Assembly: GCA_003150035.1 (NCBI GenBank)
Contig: QALR01000001.1
Span: 16,943 to 80,942 of the forward strand
DNA: 64,000 nt
Reading direction: 5' to 3'
From: Clostridiales bacterium
Lineage (GTDB): Bacteria > Bacillota > Clostridia > Oscillospirales > CAG-272
Below the pieces are notes generated by a model. It did no database searches. It saw nothing but the letters and a program-made list of their open reading frames with translations, and was not told the DNA's origin. The position numbers and the translations under genes are program-made. Shown piece by piece: positions 42,696 to 50,998 of the stretch (within the stretch, counting starts at the first letter, position 1; each line of letters starts with the position of its first letter).

Positions 42696-43253
42696 ATGAA
42701 GAAAATTGTTTTTTTGATTTTCTTGCTTTCGGCGCTTATGTTGTTTGTTTGCTGTACGGCCGAGGAGTCTCCGGTGGAAATGTTTCTGGCGGCGGTCGGT
42801 CGGTATGATATCGATACAATGGCAAATATGATGACACAGGATACAGCTGCTTCGGGTGAACGACTATCGGAATATGACCGGCAGTTGGAACTCGAAGAGC
42901 GGGATACCCTGCGGCGGTTGTATTCCTGTCTTGTTTATACTGTCGAACAGGAGACGGAACCGACTGAGAATACGCGGATGGTAAGAGTTAATGTATCGGC
43001 TCCCGATATGGAAAAAATTCTTACGTATGCCGAAGCAGAAGTCCTTGTATCCGGCGGGACGGCGGAGGATATTGTCCATGAAATGCTGGACGACGGAATG
43101 ATTGCAGAAAGCTGCATGACGGAAAAGACGGTAGATATTCTTTTTGAAAAACAAAATGACAGATGGTTGATTCCCTATTCGGAGGAGGCTAACGCTGGGC
43201 TTGTGAATCTTTTGTCAATGGATGCGGTATTACGCTTTTTTATACTGAACTGA
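42696..43253 (+). CDS. Small lipoprotein of unknown function
   Basis: The 185-residue protein has a lipoprotein signal peptide with lipobox FVCC (Cys19 or 20). The mature part is acidic: VEMFLAAVGRYDIDTMANMM, a long helical segment, then VRVNVSAPDMEKI and a final DRWLIPYSEEANAGL. The pattern of a helix followed by a sheet resembles DUF4878/NTF2-like lipoproteins, but the assignment is only suggestive. It precedes rlmB by 72 nt. Confidence 0.75.
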   Translation: MKKIVFLIFLLSALMLFVCCTAEESPVEMFLAAVGRYDIDTMANMMTQDTAASGERLSEYDRQLELEERDTLRRLYSCLVYTVEQETEPTENTRMVRVNVSAPDMEKILTYAEAEVLVSGGTAEDIVHEMLDDGMIAESCMTEKTVDILFEKQNDRWLIPYSEEANAGLVNLLSMDAVLRFFILN

Positions 43254-43325
43254 GAATTTTTCCTGAAGGGAGCAGCGGCATATCAGCAGACGACAAACGC
43301 AATGGCTGGCTGAGGATGAGAGGCA

Positions 43326-44105
43326 ATGGAAAAAGAAAAAAACGAGCGGTTTGAAACGGCAGAAGAACAGGGGCCGATGACAGTTGTTGGCAGAAATCCT
43401 GTGCTGGAGCTTTTTAAAAGCGGCAGAGAAATTGAAAAGCTGTATATACAGCGCGGTGAGCGGGAAGGCTCGATTACCAAGATTTTTGCGCTTGCAAAGG
43501 ATAGGATGATTCCTGTTTCCGAAGTAGATAAAAAGCGGCTGGACTCTATAGCGGGGGGAAATGCCCATCAGGGGGTTGCCGCTGTTACCTCCTCACTTGT
43601 TTACGTATCTGTGGCGGATATGGTAAGAACCGCACAGGAAAAAGGGCAGAAACCGCTTATTGTCGTGTGCGACGGCATTGAAGACCCGCATAATATCGGC
43701 GCGATTCTCCGAAGCGCAGAGGGAGCCGGCGCACATGGTGTGGTACTTTCTAAAAGGCACTGCTCGGTAATCGGTCAGACGGTGTTCAAAGCATCGGCGG
43801 GTGCTGCCGCTTATGTGCCGATTGCCAAGGTTTCCAATATTGCTTCGGCGGTGGATGAATTGAAGCGGCTCGGTGTTTGGCTTTATGCGGCCAGTGTGGA
43901 TGGTATATGTTATACGGATGTTGATTTTGACGGAGCTTGTGCGATTGTGCTGGGAAACGAGGGAGATGGTATCTCACGGCTCGTTCGAGAAAAGTGTGAC
44001 TTTACCGTTTCCATCCCTATGTACGGCCGTGTAAGCTCACTGAATGTGTCGGCCGCGGCTGCGATACTCTTATTTGATGCGGCAGGCAAGCAAAGGAAGA
44101 GCTAA
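43326..44105 (+). CDS. rlmB: 23S rRNA (guanosine2251-2'-O)-methyltransferase RlmB (TrmH family)
   Basis: RlmB methylates the ribose of a guanosine in 23S rRNA. The 259-residue SpoU/TrmH protein has the L30e-like substrate-binding N-terminus (VVGRNPVLELFKSGREIEKL) and the SPOUT core: GIEDPHNIGAILRSAEGAG (motif 1), IVLGNEGDGIS (motif 2) and IPMYGRVSSLNVSAAAAIL (motif 3). It has an acidic 20-residue N-terminal extension. It is followed after 38 nt by the large degenerate transporter gene. Confidence 0.94.
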   Translation: MEKEKNERFETAEEQGPMTVVGRNPVLELFKSGREIEKLYIQRGEREGSITKIFALAKDRMIPVSEVDKKRLDSIAGGNAHQGVAAVTSSLVYVSVADMVRTAQEKGQKPLIVVCDGIEDPHNIGAILRSAEGAGAHGVVLSKRHCSVIGQTVFKASAGAAAYVPIAKVSNIASAVDELKRLGVWLYAASVDGICYTDVDFDGACAIVLGNEGDGISRLVREKCDFTVSIPMYGRVSSLNVSAAAAILLFDAAGKQRKS

Positions 44106-44143
44106 ATATTTTATATACAGATTGATTTTGGGAGGTATTTTCC

Positions 44144-46723
44144 ATGGAGAAGAACGATAAGACCGGAAAAAAGTCTTATGATGAGCTTGAAAACTCCGCG
44201 CAGGGGCTTTTGCGCCGTTTGAACAACCGATACGATGCTACCCGTGTGGAAGCGGAAAAAAGCGCGATGAAGAACCTTGACAGCATAGAAGATACGGATG
44301 CTGGTGATCCGGATGTTGTGGAATATACCGCAACGGCGGAAAGGGCAGCCGCAAAGCCGAAGAAAAAACGCGGCCGTCCGGAGGATACGGGAGAAATCAG
44401 CGAAGAGGAGCTTCAAAGCTTGTTTAACAAATATCTCGGAGCGGAGTCCCCCACTTCCGATGAGCCGAGCTATGACAGTGTTCATCAGAAAATTTTAGAT
44501 GCTGAGCAGCGTTCGGGCGTGGATTCCACCCCAAAAACAGATGTTGAAAAGAATATTGATGAGGCGGAAAAATACATAGACGCTATCACCACCGGAGATT
44601 TTCCCGTGCAAAAGGACGAGGTTCCGGATGACGGTAAATCCGAAAAGATTCCTGATGCAGACACGGGGGATTATCGTTTCGTGGATATGCCGGAGAATTT
44701 GACGGTATATGAACCGAAAACGGAAGAGTCGACAGCTTCGGAACCAGAAGATGCAACGACGAGACAGGATGCGGAAGTCGGGCGAGAGGAAACGCCGATA
44801 GAACCGGCAGAGGAGATGGAGATTCCTTCCGACACGGCGATGATGAAAGCGTTTGGACTGAATCCGCAAAAGGAAGCAACTAAGGATTCTGAAAAGCTGT
44901 TCGATGAATTTTCTTTGGGGGACACAGGAGAATTTCAGTCGACCGAAGAAATTACGGCACGAGAGCTTGACGGCGAGGATGCCGAGCCTGTTTTGATAAA
45001 TGAACAGGCCCCTGGTGAATTTGAGTATCGCAGTTCTGAACAAAATAAAACAATATTCCAGATTTTTAAATCCAAATATACATTTGCAAAGCTCAGAATG
45101 GTGGCGGCGGGTGCGCTTGCGGTATTGCTGCTGTTTTTGGAAAATCTGTCCGCAGTGCCGGAGATGCTTGGGGGAACGGAAAACTTTGTCGCTCTCGATT
45201 GGCTTTTCTCTTTCGCACTCGCGGCACTCGTGCTTGATCGAATGATCGCTGCCGTCAAATCTCTGATAAAATTTGAGTTTGATGTGGACTCTATCACCCT
45301 TATCGGTTTTCTTCTTTCCGTTGTGACGACGCTTGTCACAGTATTCGCCACCCCCTCGTATGAGACGCCGAGAATGTATAATTTTGCGTTTGCCGTGTGT
45401 GTTTTCCTGAATACGGTTTGTCTTTTCATCTCGCTGCGCCGCGATGTATATTCGTTCAAGATTGTTTCCTCCGGAAAAGTGAAGAAGGTGCTTGCCCGTT
45501 CAGATTCAGAGAGCGATACGGTCATGCCGGAAGAGGCGGAATTTTCCGAATATCTCGGCGAAGGCGCTCAGATTGCGTCTATTCAGCGGACGGATTTTGT
45601 AACAGATTTCTTTGCCAGAAGAAAGGAAAATCCGAAATCAAAGGCGGTGCTGAAAATTTTTGTGCCCGTATGCTTCGGAATCGCCGTGCTTTTCTTTTTC
45701 CTTGCAAGGTTTGGGATGGATATGACTGTGTCGGCGAGCTTTGGAGCGGCTTATGCGACTTTTCTTATGAGCGTTCCGTTTGTTGCTTTTCTTTCCTATT
45801 CGTATCCGATTTATCTGGCATCCCGCAGGGCGTATACCTATCATTCCGCTATCGTGGGCGACAAGACGCCGGAGGAGTATGAAAATACTGGCGTCATGGC
45901 GTTCCGCGACGAGGACGCTTTCCCGGCGGGAAAAATCAAGATTCGCGGTATCAAAATTTATGCTGACCGAAATATTGAAAATGTTGTGTATTATGCCTCC
46001 AGCGTGTTTTCGAAGCTCGGCGGGCCGCTTTCCACAGTATTCCGGCAGGCGACTCTCAATTCTGTTATTTCTGAGGACGTGGAAATCCGAGAGATGGCAA
46101 ACGAGGGTATTTGCGCCATGGTAGACGGGAAAAATATTGTGATCGGACGTCCGGCTTATATGGAGAGTCAATGCTTTGAAACCATGCCGGAGAATGGGGA
46201 TGAGGAATGTGAAGGACGTTCAAACAAACGAATCCTTTATCTCGCCTGTGAGCAGAGCATTATTGCCAAGTTCTATATCCAGTATAACACGACTTCTGAT
46301 TTTATTTATATTGTGCGTCATCTGTCAGAATCGGGAATTTGTGTTTCCATTCGGACAGCCGATCCCTGTATAGATGACGGTATTTTATATGATAACAAAA
46401 TGGATCCCGACAAATATCCCGTCCGCATCATCAAGGGAATATTGCCAGGGGAAAAAACGGAGACGTTTTCTGCCGGACAGGGCGGTGTGGTTTCTGTCGG
46501 CTCTGCAAAGGATATGGTTCGCACACTTCTGCTTTGCGACAAGCTTGCCAATGTCGGCAAGACAAATCTCGTGTTGAAGATCGTAGCGTCGGTTCTTGGC
46601 GTGGCGGTCATGGCACTGGTCCTGTTTACCGGAGCCTCGGCGGGGCTACTTTCCCTGTATCCGGCGCTCTATCAGCTCTTCTGGCTGCTGCCGCTGATAT
46701 TTGTTTCCAAAATTTATATCTGA
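44144..46723 (+). CDS. Degenerate P-type ATPase-like membrane protein (pseudoenzyme)
   Basis: The 859-residue protein has three parts: an acidic, probably disordered N-terminus (1-300), paired membrane segments at about 318-335, 352-375, 385-402, 412-430 and 503-552, and a C-terminal region (560-859) that can be aligned with the P and N domains of heavy-metal P-type ATPases. The alignment places AFRDEDAFPAGK (586-597) over AFDKTGTLTEGK, so the phosphorylated Asp becomes Arg588. Other matches are VPF in the CPC position (544-546), EGICAMVDGKNIVIGRPAYM (654-673), SGICVSIRTADPC over the TGD region, and SAKDMVRTLLLCDKLANV in place of GDGIND. The TGES motif is absent. Ion-pumping is unlikely. A regulator or scaffold derived from a pump is the simplest reading. 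Confidence 0.78.
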   Translation: MEKNDKTGKKSYDELENSAQGLLRRLNNRYDATRVEAEKSAMKNLDSIEDTDAGDPDVVEYTATAERAAAKPKKKRGRPEDTGEISEEELQSLFNKYLGAESPTSDEPSYDSVHQKILDAEQRSGVDSTPKTDVEKNIDEAEKYIDAITTGDFPVQKDEVPDDGKSEKIPDADTGDYRFVDMPENLTVYEPKTEESTASEPEDATTRQDAEVGREETPIEPAEEMEIPSDTAMMKAFGLNPQKEATKDSEKLFDEFSLGDTGEFQSTEEITARELDGEDAEPVLINEQAPGEFEYRSSEQNKTIFQIFKSKYTFAKLRMVAAGALAVLLLFLENLSAVPEMLGGTENFVALDWLFSFALAALVLDRMIAAVKSLIKFEFDVDSITLIGFLLSVVTTLVTVFATPSYETPRMYNFAFAVCVFLNTVCLFISLRRDVYSFKIVSSGKVKKVLARSDSESDTVMPEEAEFSEYLGEGAQIASIQRTDFVTDFFARRKENPKSKAVLKIFVPVCFGIAVLFFFLARFGMDMTVSASFGAAYATFLMSVPFVAFLSYSYPIYLASRRAYTYHSAIVGDKTPEEYENTGVMAFRDEDAFPAGKIKIRGIKIYADRNIENVVYYASSVFSKLGGPLSTVFRQATLNSVISEDVEIREMANEGICAMVDGKNIVIGRPAYMESQCFETMPENGDEECEGRSNKRILYLACEQSIIAKFYIQYNTTSDFIYIVRHLSESGICVSIRTADPCIDDGILYDNKMDPDKYPVRIIKGILPGEKTETFSAGQGGVVSVGSAKDMVRTLLLCDKLANVGKTNLVLKIVASVLGVAVMALVLFTGASAGLLSLYPALYQLFWLLPLIFVSKIYI

Positions 46724-46734
46724 GAGAAATTCAG

Positions 46735-46769
46735 AAAAAGGCATCTGTCAAAAAGGCAGGTGCCTTTTC
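46735..46769 (+). terminator. Rho-independent terminator after the pseudo-ATPase gene
   Basis: AAAAAGGCA and CTG pair with CAG and TGCCTTTT across a single mismatch, ending in TTTTCTT. Confidence 0.75.
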
Positions 46770-46830
46770 TTGTACGGCAGAACTCTTTTACGCATTTTGA
46801 GATAGATTTTCCCCGATTTTCTGAAAGGCC

Positions 46831-46859
46831 TTGACAAATGGACCGTGGCATGCTATCAT
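46831..46859 (+). promoter_or_regulatory. Sigma-A promoter of the amino-acid ABC operon
   Basis: TTGACA at 46831-46836, a 17-nt spacer and TATCAT at 46854-46859, 41 nt before the start. Confidence 0.8.
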
Positions 46860-46899
46860 TGTAACACACTAAAATATCAACAACAAAGGAGATATTATC

Positions 46900-47688
46900 A
46901 TGAAAAAATTTTTTGCGCTTTTATTATCTGCTCTGATGCTTTTAACATTGCTTGCGTCCTGTGCCGGAGAAGACATGGTGGTTGTCGGTTATACGGTTTA
47001 CAAACCGATGAACTACACGGATGAATCCGGAAAACTTATCGGGTTTGACACAGAGCTTGCGGAAGCGGTATTTGAAAAGCTTGGCTATACTGTGACATTC
47101 AAGGAAATCAACTGGGATAACAAATATATGGAGCTCAACGGCGGCACCGTCGACTGCTTGTGGAACGGCTTCACGGCGAATACAGCCGACGAGGACGGGG
47201 TTGCCAGAAGCGAAAAGGTGGATTTTTCCTATAATTATATGCTCAACAAACAAGTTGTCGTGACGACCGAGGCACTTGCCGCTACTGCTACGCAGATGGA
47301 TTCGCTTTCCGGAAAGGTAGGAAGCGCGGAAACCGGTTCTGCCGGCTATACCTATCTTGACAATCTGACGGGCTGCATTAAAAAGGACGCGACCTCACAG
47401 CTCGAAGCGCTTCAGTCGCTTGCACTAGGCACAGTGGACTTTGTCGTTCTGGACGAACAGCTTGCCAAGGCCTATGTCGGCGAGGGCGACTATGCGGGCC
47501 TTACCATTGTGGAAGCACTTTCCAGTGCTCCGGAGTATTATGCCATCGGCTTCCGAAAGGGCAGTGACCTTACCGCAAAAGTCAACGGGGCGCTAGAAGA
47601 GCTTGCGGCGGATGGGACCATTGCCGAACTTGCCGAGAAATACGGCGTTGCCACAACCGTTATTACGGATTTTTCTGACCAGAAATAA
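46900..47688 (+). CDS. Polar amino-acid ABC transporter substrate-binding lipoprotein
   Basis: The 262-residue protein has a lipoprotein signal peptide (lipobox LASC, Cys21) and the SBP_bac_3 fold. It opens with VVVGYTVYKPMNYTDESGKLIGFDTELAEAV, then WDNKYMELNGGTVDCLWNGF; the second lobe is signalled by GSAETGSAGYTYL and ALGTVDFVVLDEQLA. In this family the ligand's carboxylate and amino groups are held by an arginine and aspartate; VARSEKVDFS and VDFVVLDE contain candidates. The likely ligand is a polar amino acid. Permease and ATPase genes follow. Confidence 0.94.
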   Translation: MKKFFALLLSALMLLTLLASCAGEDMVVVGYTVYKPMNYTDESGKLIGFDTELAEAVFEKLGYTVTFKEINWDNKYMELNGGTVDCLWNGFTANTADEDGVARSEKVDFSYNYMLNKQVVVTTEALAATATQMDSLSGKVGSAETGSAGYTYLDNLTGCIKKDATSQLEALQSLALGTVDFVVLDEQLAKAYVGEGDYAGLTIVEALSSAPEYYAIGFRKGSDLTAKVNGALEELAADGTIAELAEKYGVATTVITDFSDQK

Positions 47689-47740
47689 TCGGAAGATGCA
47701 TTTTGTGACGGATGGAATACAATAAAACGGAGAAAAACAG

Positions 47741-48451
47741 ATGACGTTCTGGCAAATTACGCTTGAGCTGCTTCATGGCTTTGGCTTGACCTGCTTGCTG
47801 TTTGTGCTGACGCTGGTGTTTGCGATGCCGCTCGGCCTTGGGCTTTCCTTCTGCACCATGAGCCGCTTCAAGCCCCTGCGAGCGGTGAGCCGAGTTTTCG
47901 TGTGGATCATACGCGGAATTCCACTGATGCTTTTCATTTGTATGATTTATTATCTGCCGGGACTTCTTGGGAGTGGAAGCGGAAATATCTTTGATAGTCT
48001 TGATCGCTACTTCACGCGGCTTATGGGGAGCGGACAGCTTCTTTATTACGGCAGCTTTATTGCGGTCCTGATTGCGTTTGTCATTAATTATGCTTGCTAT
48101 TTTTCGGAAATTTTCCGCGGCGGTGTAGAAAGCATATCGCATGGTCAATATGAGGCGGGGCAGGTGCTCGGCATGACAAAGGGCCAGATTTTCCGCAAGG
48201 TGATTTTTAAGCAGGTTGTCAAGCGGATTCTTCCGCCGATGTCTAACGAAGTCATCACGCTGGTCAAAGACACTGCGCTTGCCAATGTAATTGCGATTCC
48301 CGAGATTATCAAGCAGGCAAAAGATATGGCAGCGACGCAGGCGTTGGTTTGGCCGTTGTTTTATACGGCTGTCTTTTATTTGATCTTTGTCGGTGCGCTT
48401 ACGCTACTTTTCGGATATGCCGAGAAAAGGCTTTCCTATTTTAAGGTATAA
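47741..48451 (+). CDS. Polar amino-acid ABC transporter permease
   Basis: The 236-residue protein has about five membrane segments and the EAA loop typical of HisM/GlnP-type permeases (ISHGQYEAGQVLGMTKGQIFRKV), through which it contacts the ATPase. Ribosome binding is by GGAG upstream of the ATG. It is 52 nt after the binding-protein gene and 12 nt before the ATPase gene. A single permease gene implies a homodimer. Confidence 0.95.
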   Translation: MTFWQITLELLHGFGLTCLLFVLTLVFAMPLGLGLSFCTMSRFKPLRAVSRVFVWIIRGIPLMLFICMIYYLPGLLGSGSGNIFDSLDRYFTRLMGSGQLLYYGSFIAVLIAFVINYACYFSEIFRGGVESISHGQYEAGQVLGMTKGQIFRKVIFKQVVKRILPPMSNEVITLVKDTALANVIAIPEIIKQAKDMAATQALVWPLFYTAVFYLIFVGALTLLFGYAEKRLSYFKV

Positions 48452-48463
48452 GGGGGTGGCGGG

Positions 48464-49276
48464 ATGTTTCTTGAGGTGAGAGGGCTTACCAAAAGCTTTG
48501 ACGGTACGGCAGTTTTGAAGGGAATCGATTTTACATTGGAAAAAGGACAGGTGCTTTCGGTCATCGGTTCGTCCGGCAGCGGAAAAACAACGCTTCTGCG
48601 GTGCATCAATTCACTGGAAACGGCTGATGGGGGCAAGATCTTTGTCGGCGGAAACAAAATTTTCGATGCGCAGGATGCGGATGCGGGCAGAGGTATCCCG
48701 AGAGAAGCGAGGCTGAGCTTTGGGTTAGTGTTCCAAGCTTTTCATCTGTTTCCGCAGTATACGGCATTGGAAAATGTGACGCTTGCACCCGAACTCCGCA
48801 TTCGCGGACTATGCAAAAAACAGAAGCTTTCCCGGGAGCAGAGAGCTCGTATGCTGAAAGAAGAAACGGATAAGGCGTTGGAGCTGCTAGGCAAGGTAGG
48901 GCTGTCGGATAAACGGGATTTTTATCCCTGCCAGCTTTCCGGCGGACAGCAGCAGCGAGTATCCATTGCAAGGGCGCTCGCGCTGAACCCGGACGTACTC
49001 TGCTTTGATGAGCCGACTTCGGCACTGGACCCGGAAATTACAGGCGAGGTTCTGAAAATCATCAAGGAGCTTGCGGCCGAGGATATGACGATGATTATCG
49101 TGACACATGAGATGGCCTTCGCACGCGATGTCTCGGATAAAATCCTGTTTATGGATGATGGCGTCGTCGCGGCGCAGGGAACATCAGAGGAAATTTTCGG
49201 CTCACATGAAAACACGAGATTGCAGGCGTTCCTTACCTCATTTTACAACAATCATACGGAGACGGGAGCCGTTTGA
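48464..49276 (+). CDS. Polar amino-acid ABC transporter ATPase
   Basis: The 270-residue ABC ATPase has Walker A GSSGSGKTTLLR, the Q-loop VFQAFHLFPQ, the signature LSGGQQQR, Walker B VLCFDEPTSALD and the switch His in VTHEMAFA. It is about 25-30 residues longer than GlnQ-type proteins because of an extra loop (GRGIPREARLS) and a lysine/arginine-rich helix (RGLCKKQKLSREQRARMLKEE) before the signature. It completes the three-gene operon and is followed at once by a terminator. Confidence 0.96.
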   Translation: MFLEVRGLTKSFDGTAVLKGIDFTLEKGQVLSVIGSSGSGKTTLLRCINSLETADGGKIFVGGNKIFDAQDADAGRGIPREARLSFGLVFQAFHLFPQYTALENVTLAPELRIRGLCKKQKLSREQRARMLKEETDKALELLGKVGLSDKRDFYPCQLSGGQQQRVSIARALALNPDVLCFDEPTSALDPEITGEVLKIIKELAAEDMTMIIVTHEMAFARDVSDKILFMDDGVVAAQGTSEEIFGSHENTRLQAFLTSFYNNHTETGAV

Positions 49277-49281
49277 CAGAG

Positions 49282-49313
49282 AAAAATCCGGTTTTGATAA
49301 ACCGGATTTTTTG
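49282..49313 (+). terminator. Rho-independent terminator of the ABC operon
   Basis: AAAAATCCGGTTT and its complement with a short loop, then TTTTTT, 6 nt after the ATPase stop. Confidence 0.88.
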
Positions 49314-49617
49314 TTACATCTGGGAATATAGCCGAGGGAAATGTTCCCGCCGCTCTGACGGTAGATTCCTTTTCACATTCGGCAGAGGAAATCGGCTTCT
49401 CCGACTGAATGCTCAGATTGGCTTTTCTGAGCCTTGCCCCGCCACATGCCGGGTGTTATGGAAAAAGTAAAAATAAGATGCTCAGACAAGAGGCAGAATA
49501 GGGAGAGGCAGGGAAAGACTGCGCTATCGGCTATCAAGGTCGGGGCTTGCCAATGTCCGTTTTATATGATATTCTGTAAAAAGCTGAGTATTCTGAAAAC
49601 CAAGAGAGGGCTTTTCT
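49314..49617. other. Intergenic stretch before the APH-fold kinase gene
   Basis: I see no gene, RNA or clear promoter in these 304 bases. Open frames at 49273-49470 and 49434-49715 lack ribosome binding sites and overlap the real neighbours. Confidence 0.4.
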
Positions 49618-50388
49618 ATGTTTTTTTCCTATTCCAATTTGTCAGAGAATCACGAAAAGCAGGTTTTATCGAACGGCAAAGAAATTTTGCGTTCGGCAGA
49701 CGCTGCCTCCCCTGAAATTTTTCATTTTTTAGCGTTTTTGCGGAGCCGGGGACTTCCGGTCGAACAGCCGCTTTCCCTTGATGAGAAGGGAGAACACTAC
49801 CGATTCGTACAGGCGGAGATGGTGCATCCGGGTGTATGGCGAGATGACGCGCTGTTTGCCATCGGGGAGCTTTTGCGTGCGCTGCATGACGCAGGTAGGG
49901 AATATGTTCCGGAGGATGCTTCACGCTGCCGTTCGTGGTATCTTCGGGAAATCGGCAGAGATAAGAAAATCTGGTGTCATGGGGATGTGGCTCCATGGAA
50001 TCTATTGACGATGGATGGGAAGCCGTATCTTCTTGTAGACTGGGAATATGCCGGGCCTCTTGATCCCATGACAGAGCTTGCAAGGGCACTGTGGCTGTTT
50101 CCCCAGCTGCATGACGATGACGTCGCGCGTTTACAGGGCCTTCCGTCGCCGGAACGGCGCGCGGCGCAGATGCGGATTCTTTGCGATGGATATCGGCTTT
50201 GCCGGGCAGAACGCGCGGATATGCTCGAACGGATGATCGAGGTCATTGTATGTGAAACGGCCCATGAGGCGATCGACGCGAACCTTACCCCGCAAAGTGA
50301 GGGGAATTTGTGGGGATTTGCATGGCGTACGCGAAGTCTTTACTGGATATTTCGTCACCGGCGGATATTGGAAGCGGCGCTCCAATAA
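49618..50388 (+). CDS. APH/choline-kinase-fold phosphotransferase
   Basis: The 256-residue protein has the aminoglycoside-phosphotransferase-like kinase core: the catalytic loop CHGDVAPWNLL and the metal-binding LLVDWEYAGPLDPMTELA, with a shortened ATP-binding N-lobe. Members phosphorylate small alcohols such as choline, homoserine or thiamine, or aminoglycosides. The substrate cannot be told. The ribosome binding site is AGAGAGGG. It is monocistronic and converges on khpA. Confidence 0.9.
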   Translation: MFFSYSNLSENHEKQVLSNGKEILRSADAASPEIFHFLAFLRSRGLPVEQPLSLDEKGEHYRFVQAEMVHPGVWRDDALFAIGELLRALHDAGREYVPEDASRCRSWYLREIGRDKKIWCHGDVAPWNLLTMDGKPYLLVDWEYAGPLDPMTELARALWLFPQLHDDDVARLQGLPSPERRAAQMRILCDGYRLCRAERADMLERMIEVIVCETAHEAIDANLTPQSEGNLWGFAWRTRSLYWIFRHRRILEAALQ

Positions 50389-50394
50389 AAAATA

Positions 50395-50424
50395 AAAAAG
50401 AAGAGACGAGAGTCCCTTCTTTTT
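50395..50424. terminator. Bidirectional terminator between the kinase and khpA genes
   Basis: AAAAAGAAGAGAC pairs with GTCCCTTCTTTTT (loop GAGA, one G-T type mismatch). It has A- and T-rich flanks and touches the khpA stop, so it can end both transcripts. Confidence 0.75.
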
Positions 50425-50663
50425 CATTCGATATCGACTGTTACTTTCTTTTTGCTTTCGTTTGCTGCGGCCTTCATCAGCTGACGGATCGCTTTTGCGA
50501 TTTTTCCGTGCTTGCCGATGACTTTTCCCATGTCGGAAGGCGCAACGGAAAGCTGAAGCTTGATATGACCGGCATCCTCTTCCACCGCGATGACCGTGAC
50601 CTGATCAGGGTTGTCCACAATCGCCCTTGCAATATTGGCAAGGGTCTCCTTCAAATCGATCAT
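50424..50663 (-). CDS. khpA: KhpA-type KH-domain RNA-binding protein
   Basis: The 79-residue protein is a single KH domain with the GxxG RNA-binding loop (GKVIGKHGKIAKAIRQLMKA). KhpA pairs with KhpB (Jag) and affects cell division and translation in Firmicutes. It lies 15 nt after rpsP, the usual place. It ends the ylxM-ffh-rpsP-khpA operon here; in most relatives rimM follows. Confidence 0.93.
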   Translation of the reverse strand: MIDLKETLANIARAIVDNPDQVTVIAVEEDAGHIKLQLSVAPSDMGKVIGKHGKIAKAIRQLMKAAANESKKKVTVDIE

Positions 50664-50678
50664 TTTCGCATCTCCGGG

Positions 50679-50924
50679 TTATTCGATAACGCCGGCTTTT
50701 TTCAGCAGGCTTTTCACGGTTTCTGTCGGCTGAGCGCCGTTTGCAACCCATTTTTTTGCTTTCTCAGAGTCGATTTTGATGTCGGCAGGATTGACCATGG
50801 GATTGTAATATCCAATCTCCTCGATAAATCTTCCGTCACGGGGATAGCGGGAATCTGCCACAACTACACGGTAAAAGGGCGCCTTTTTCGCACCGATTCT
50901 TTTCAGTCTGATTTTTACTGACAT
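50679..50924 (-). CDS. rpsP: 30S ribosomal protein S16
   Basis: The 81-residue protein is a standard S16 (SVKIRLKRIGAKKAPFYRVV, DSRYPRDGRFIEEIGYYNPM). The ATG at 50924 follows GGAGG at 9 nt; the frame extends five codons further without benefit. It is 74 nt downstream of ffh. Confidence 0.97.
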   Translation of the reverse strand: MSVKIRLKRIGAKKAPFYRVVVADSRYPRDGRFIEEIGYYNPMVNPADIKIDSEKAKKWVANGAQPTETVKSLLKKAGVIE

Positions 50925-50998
50925 ACGGATGTCCTCCAAAATAATATGATTTTTCTATAATTTTTCAACCGATAGAATATCGCCTGAATCATTAACGT

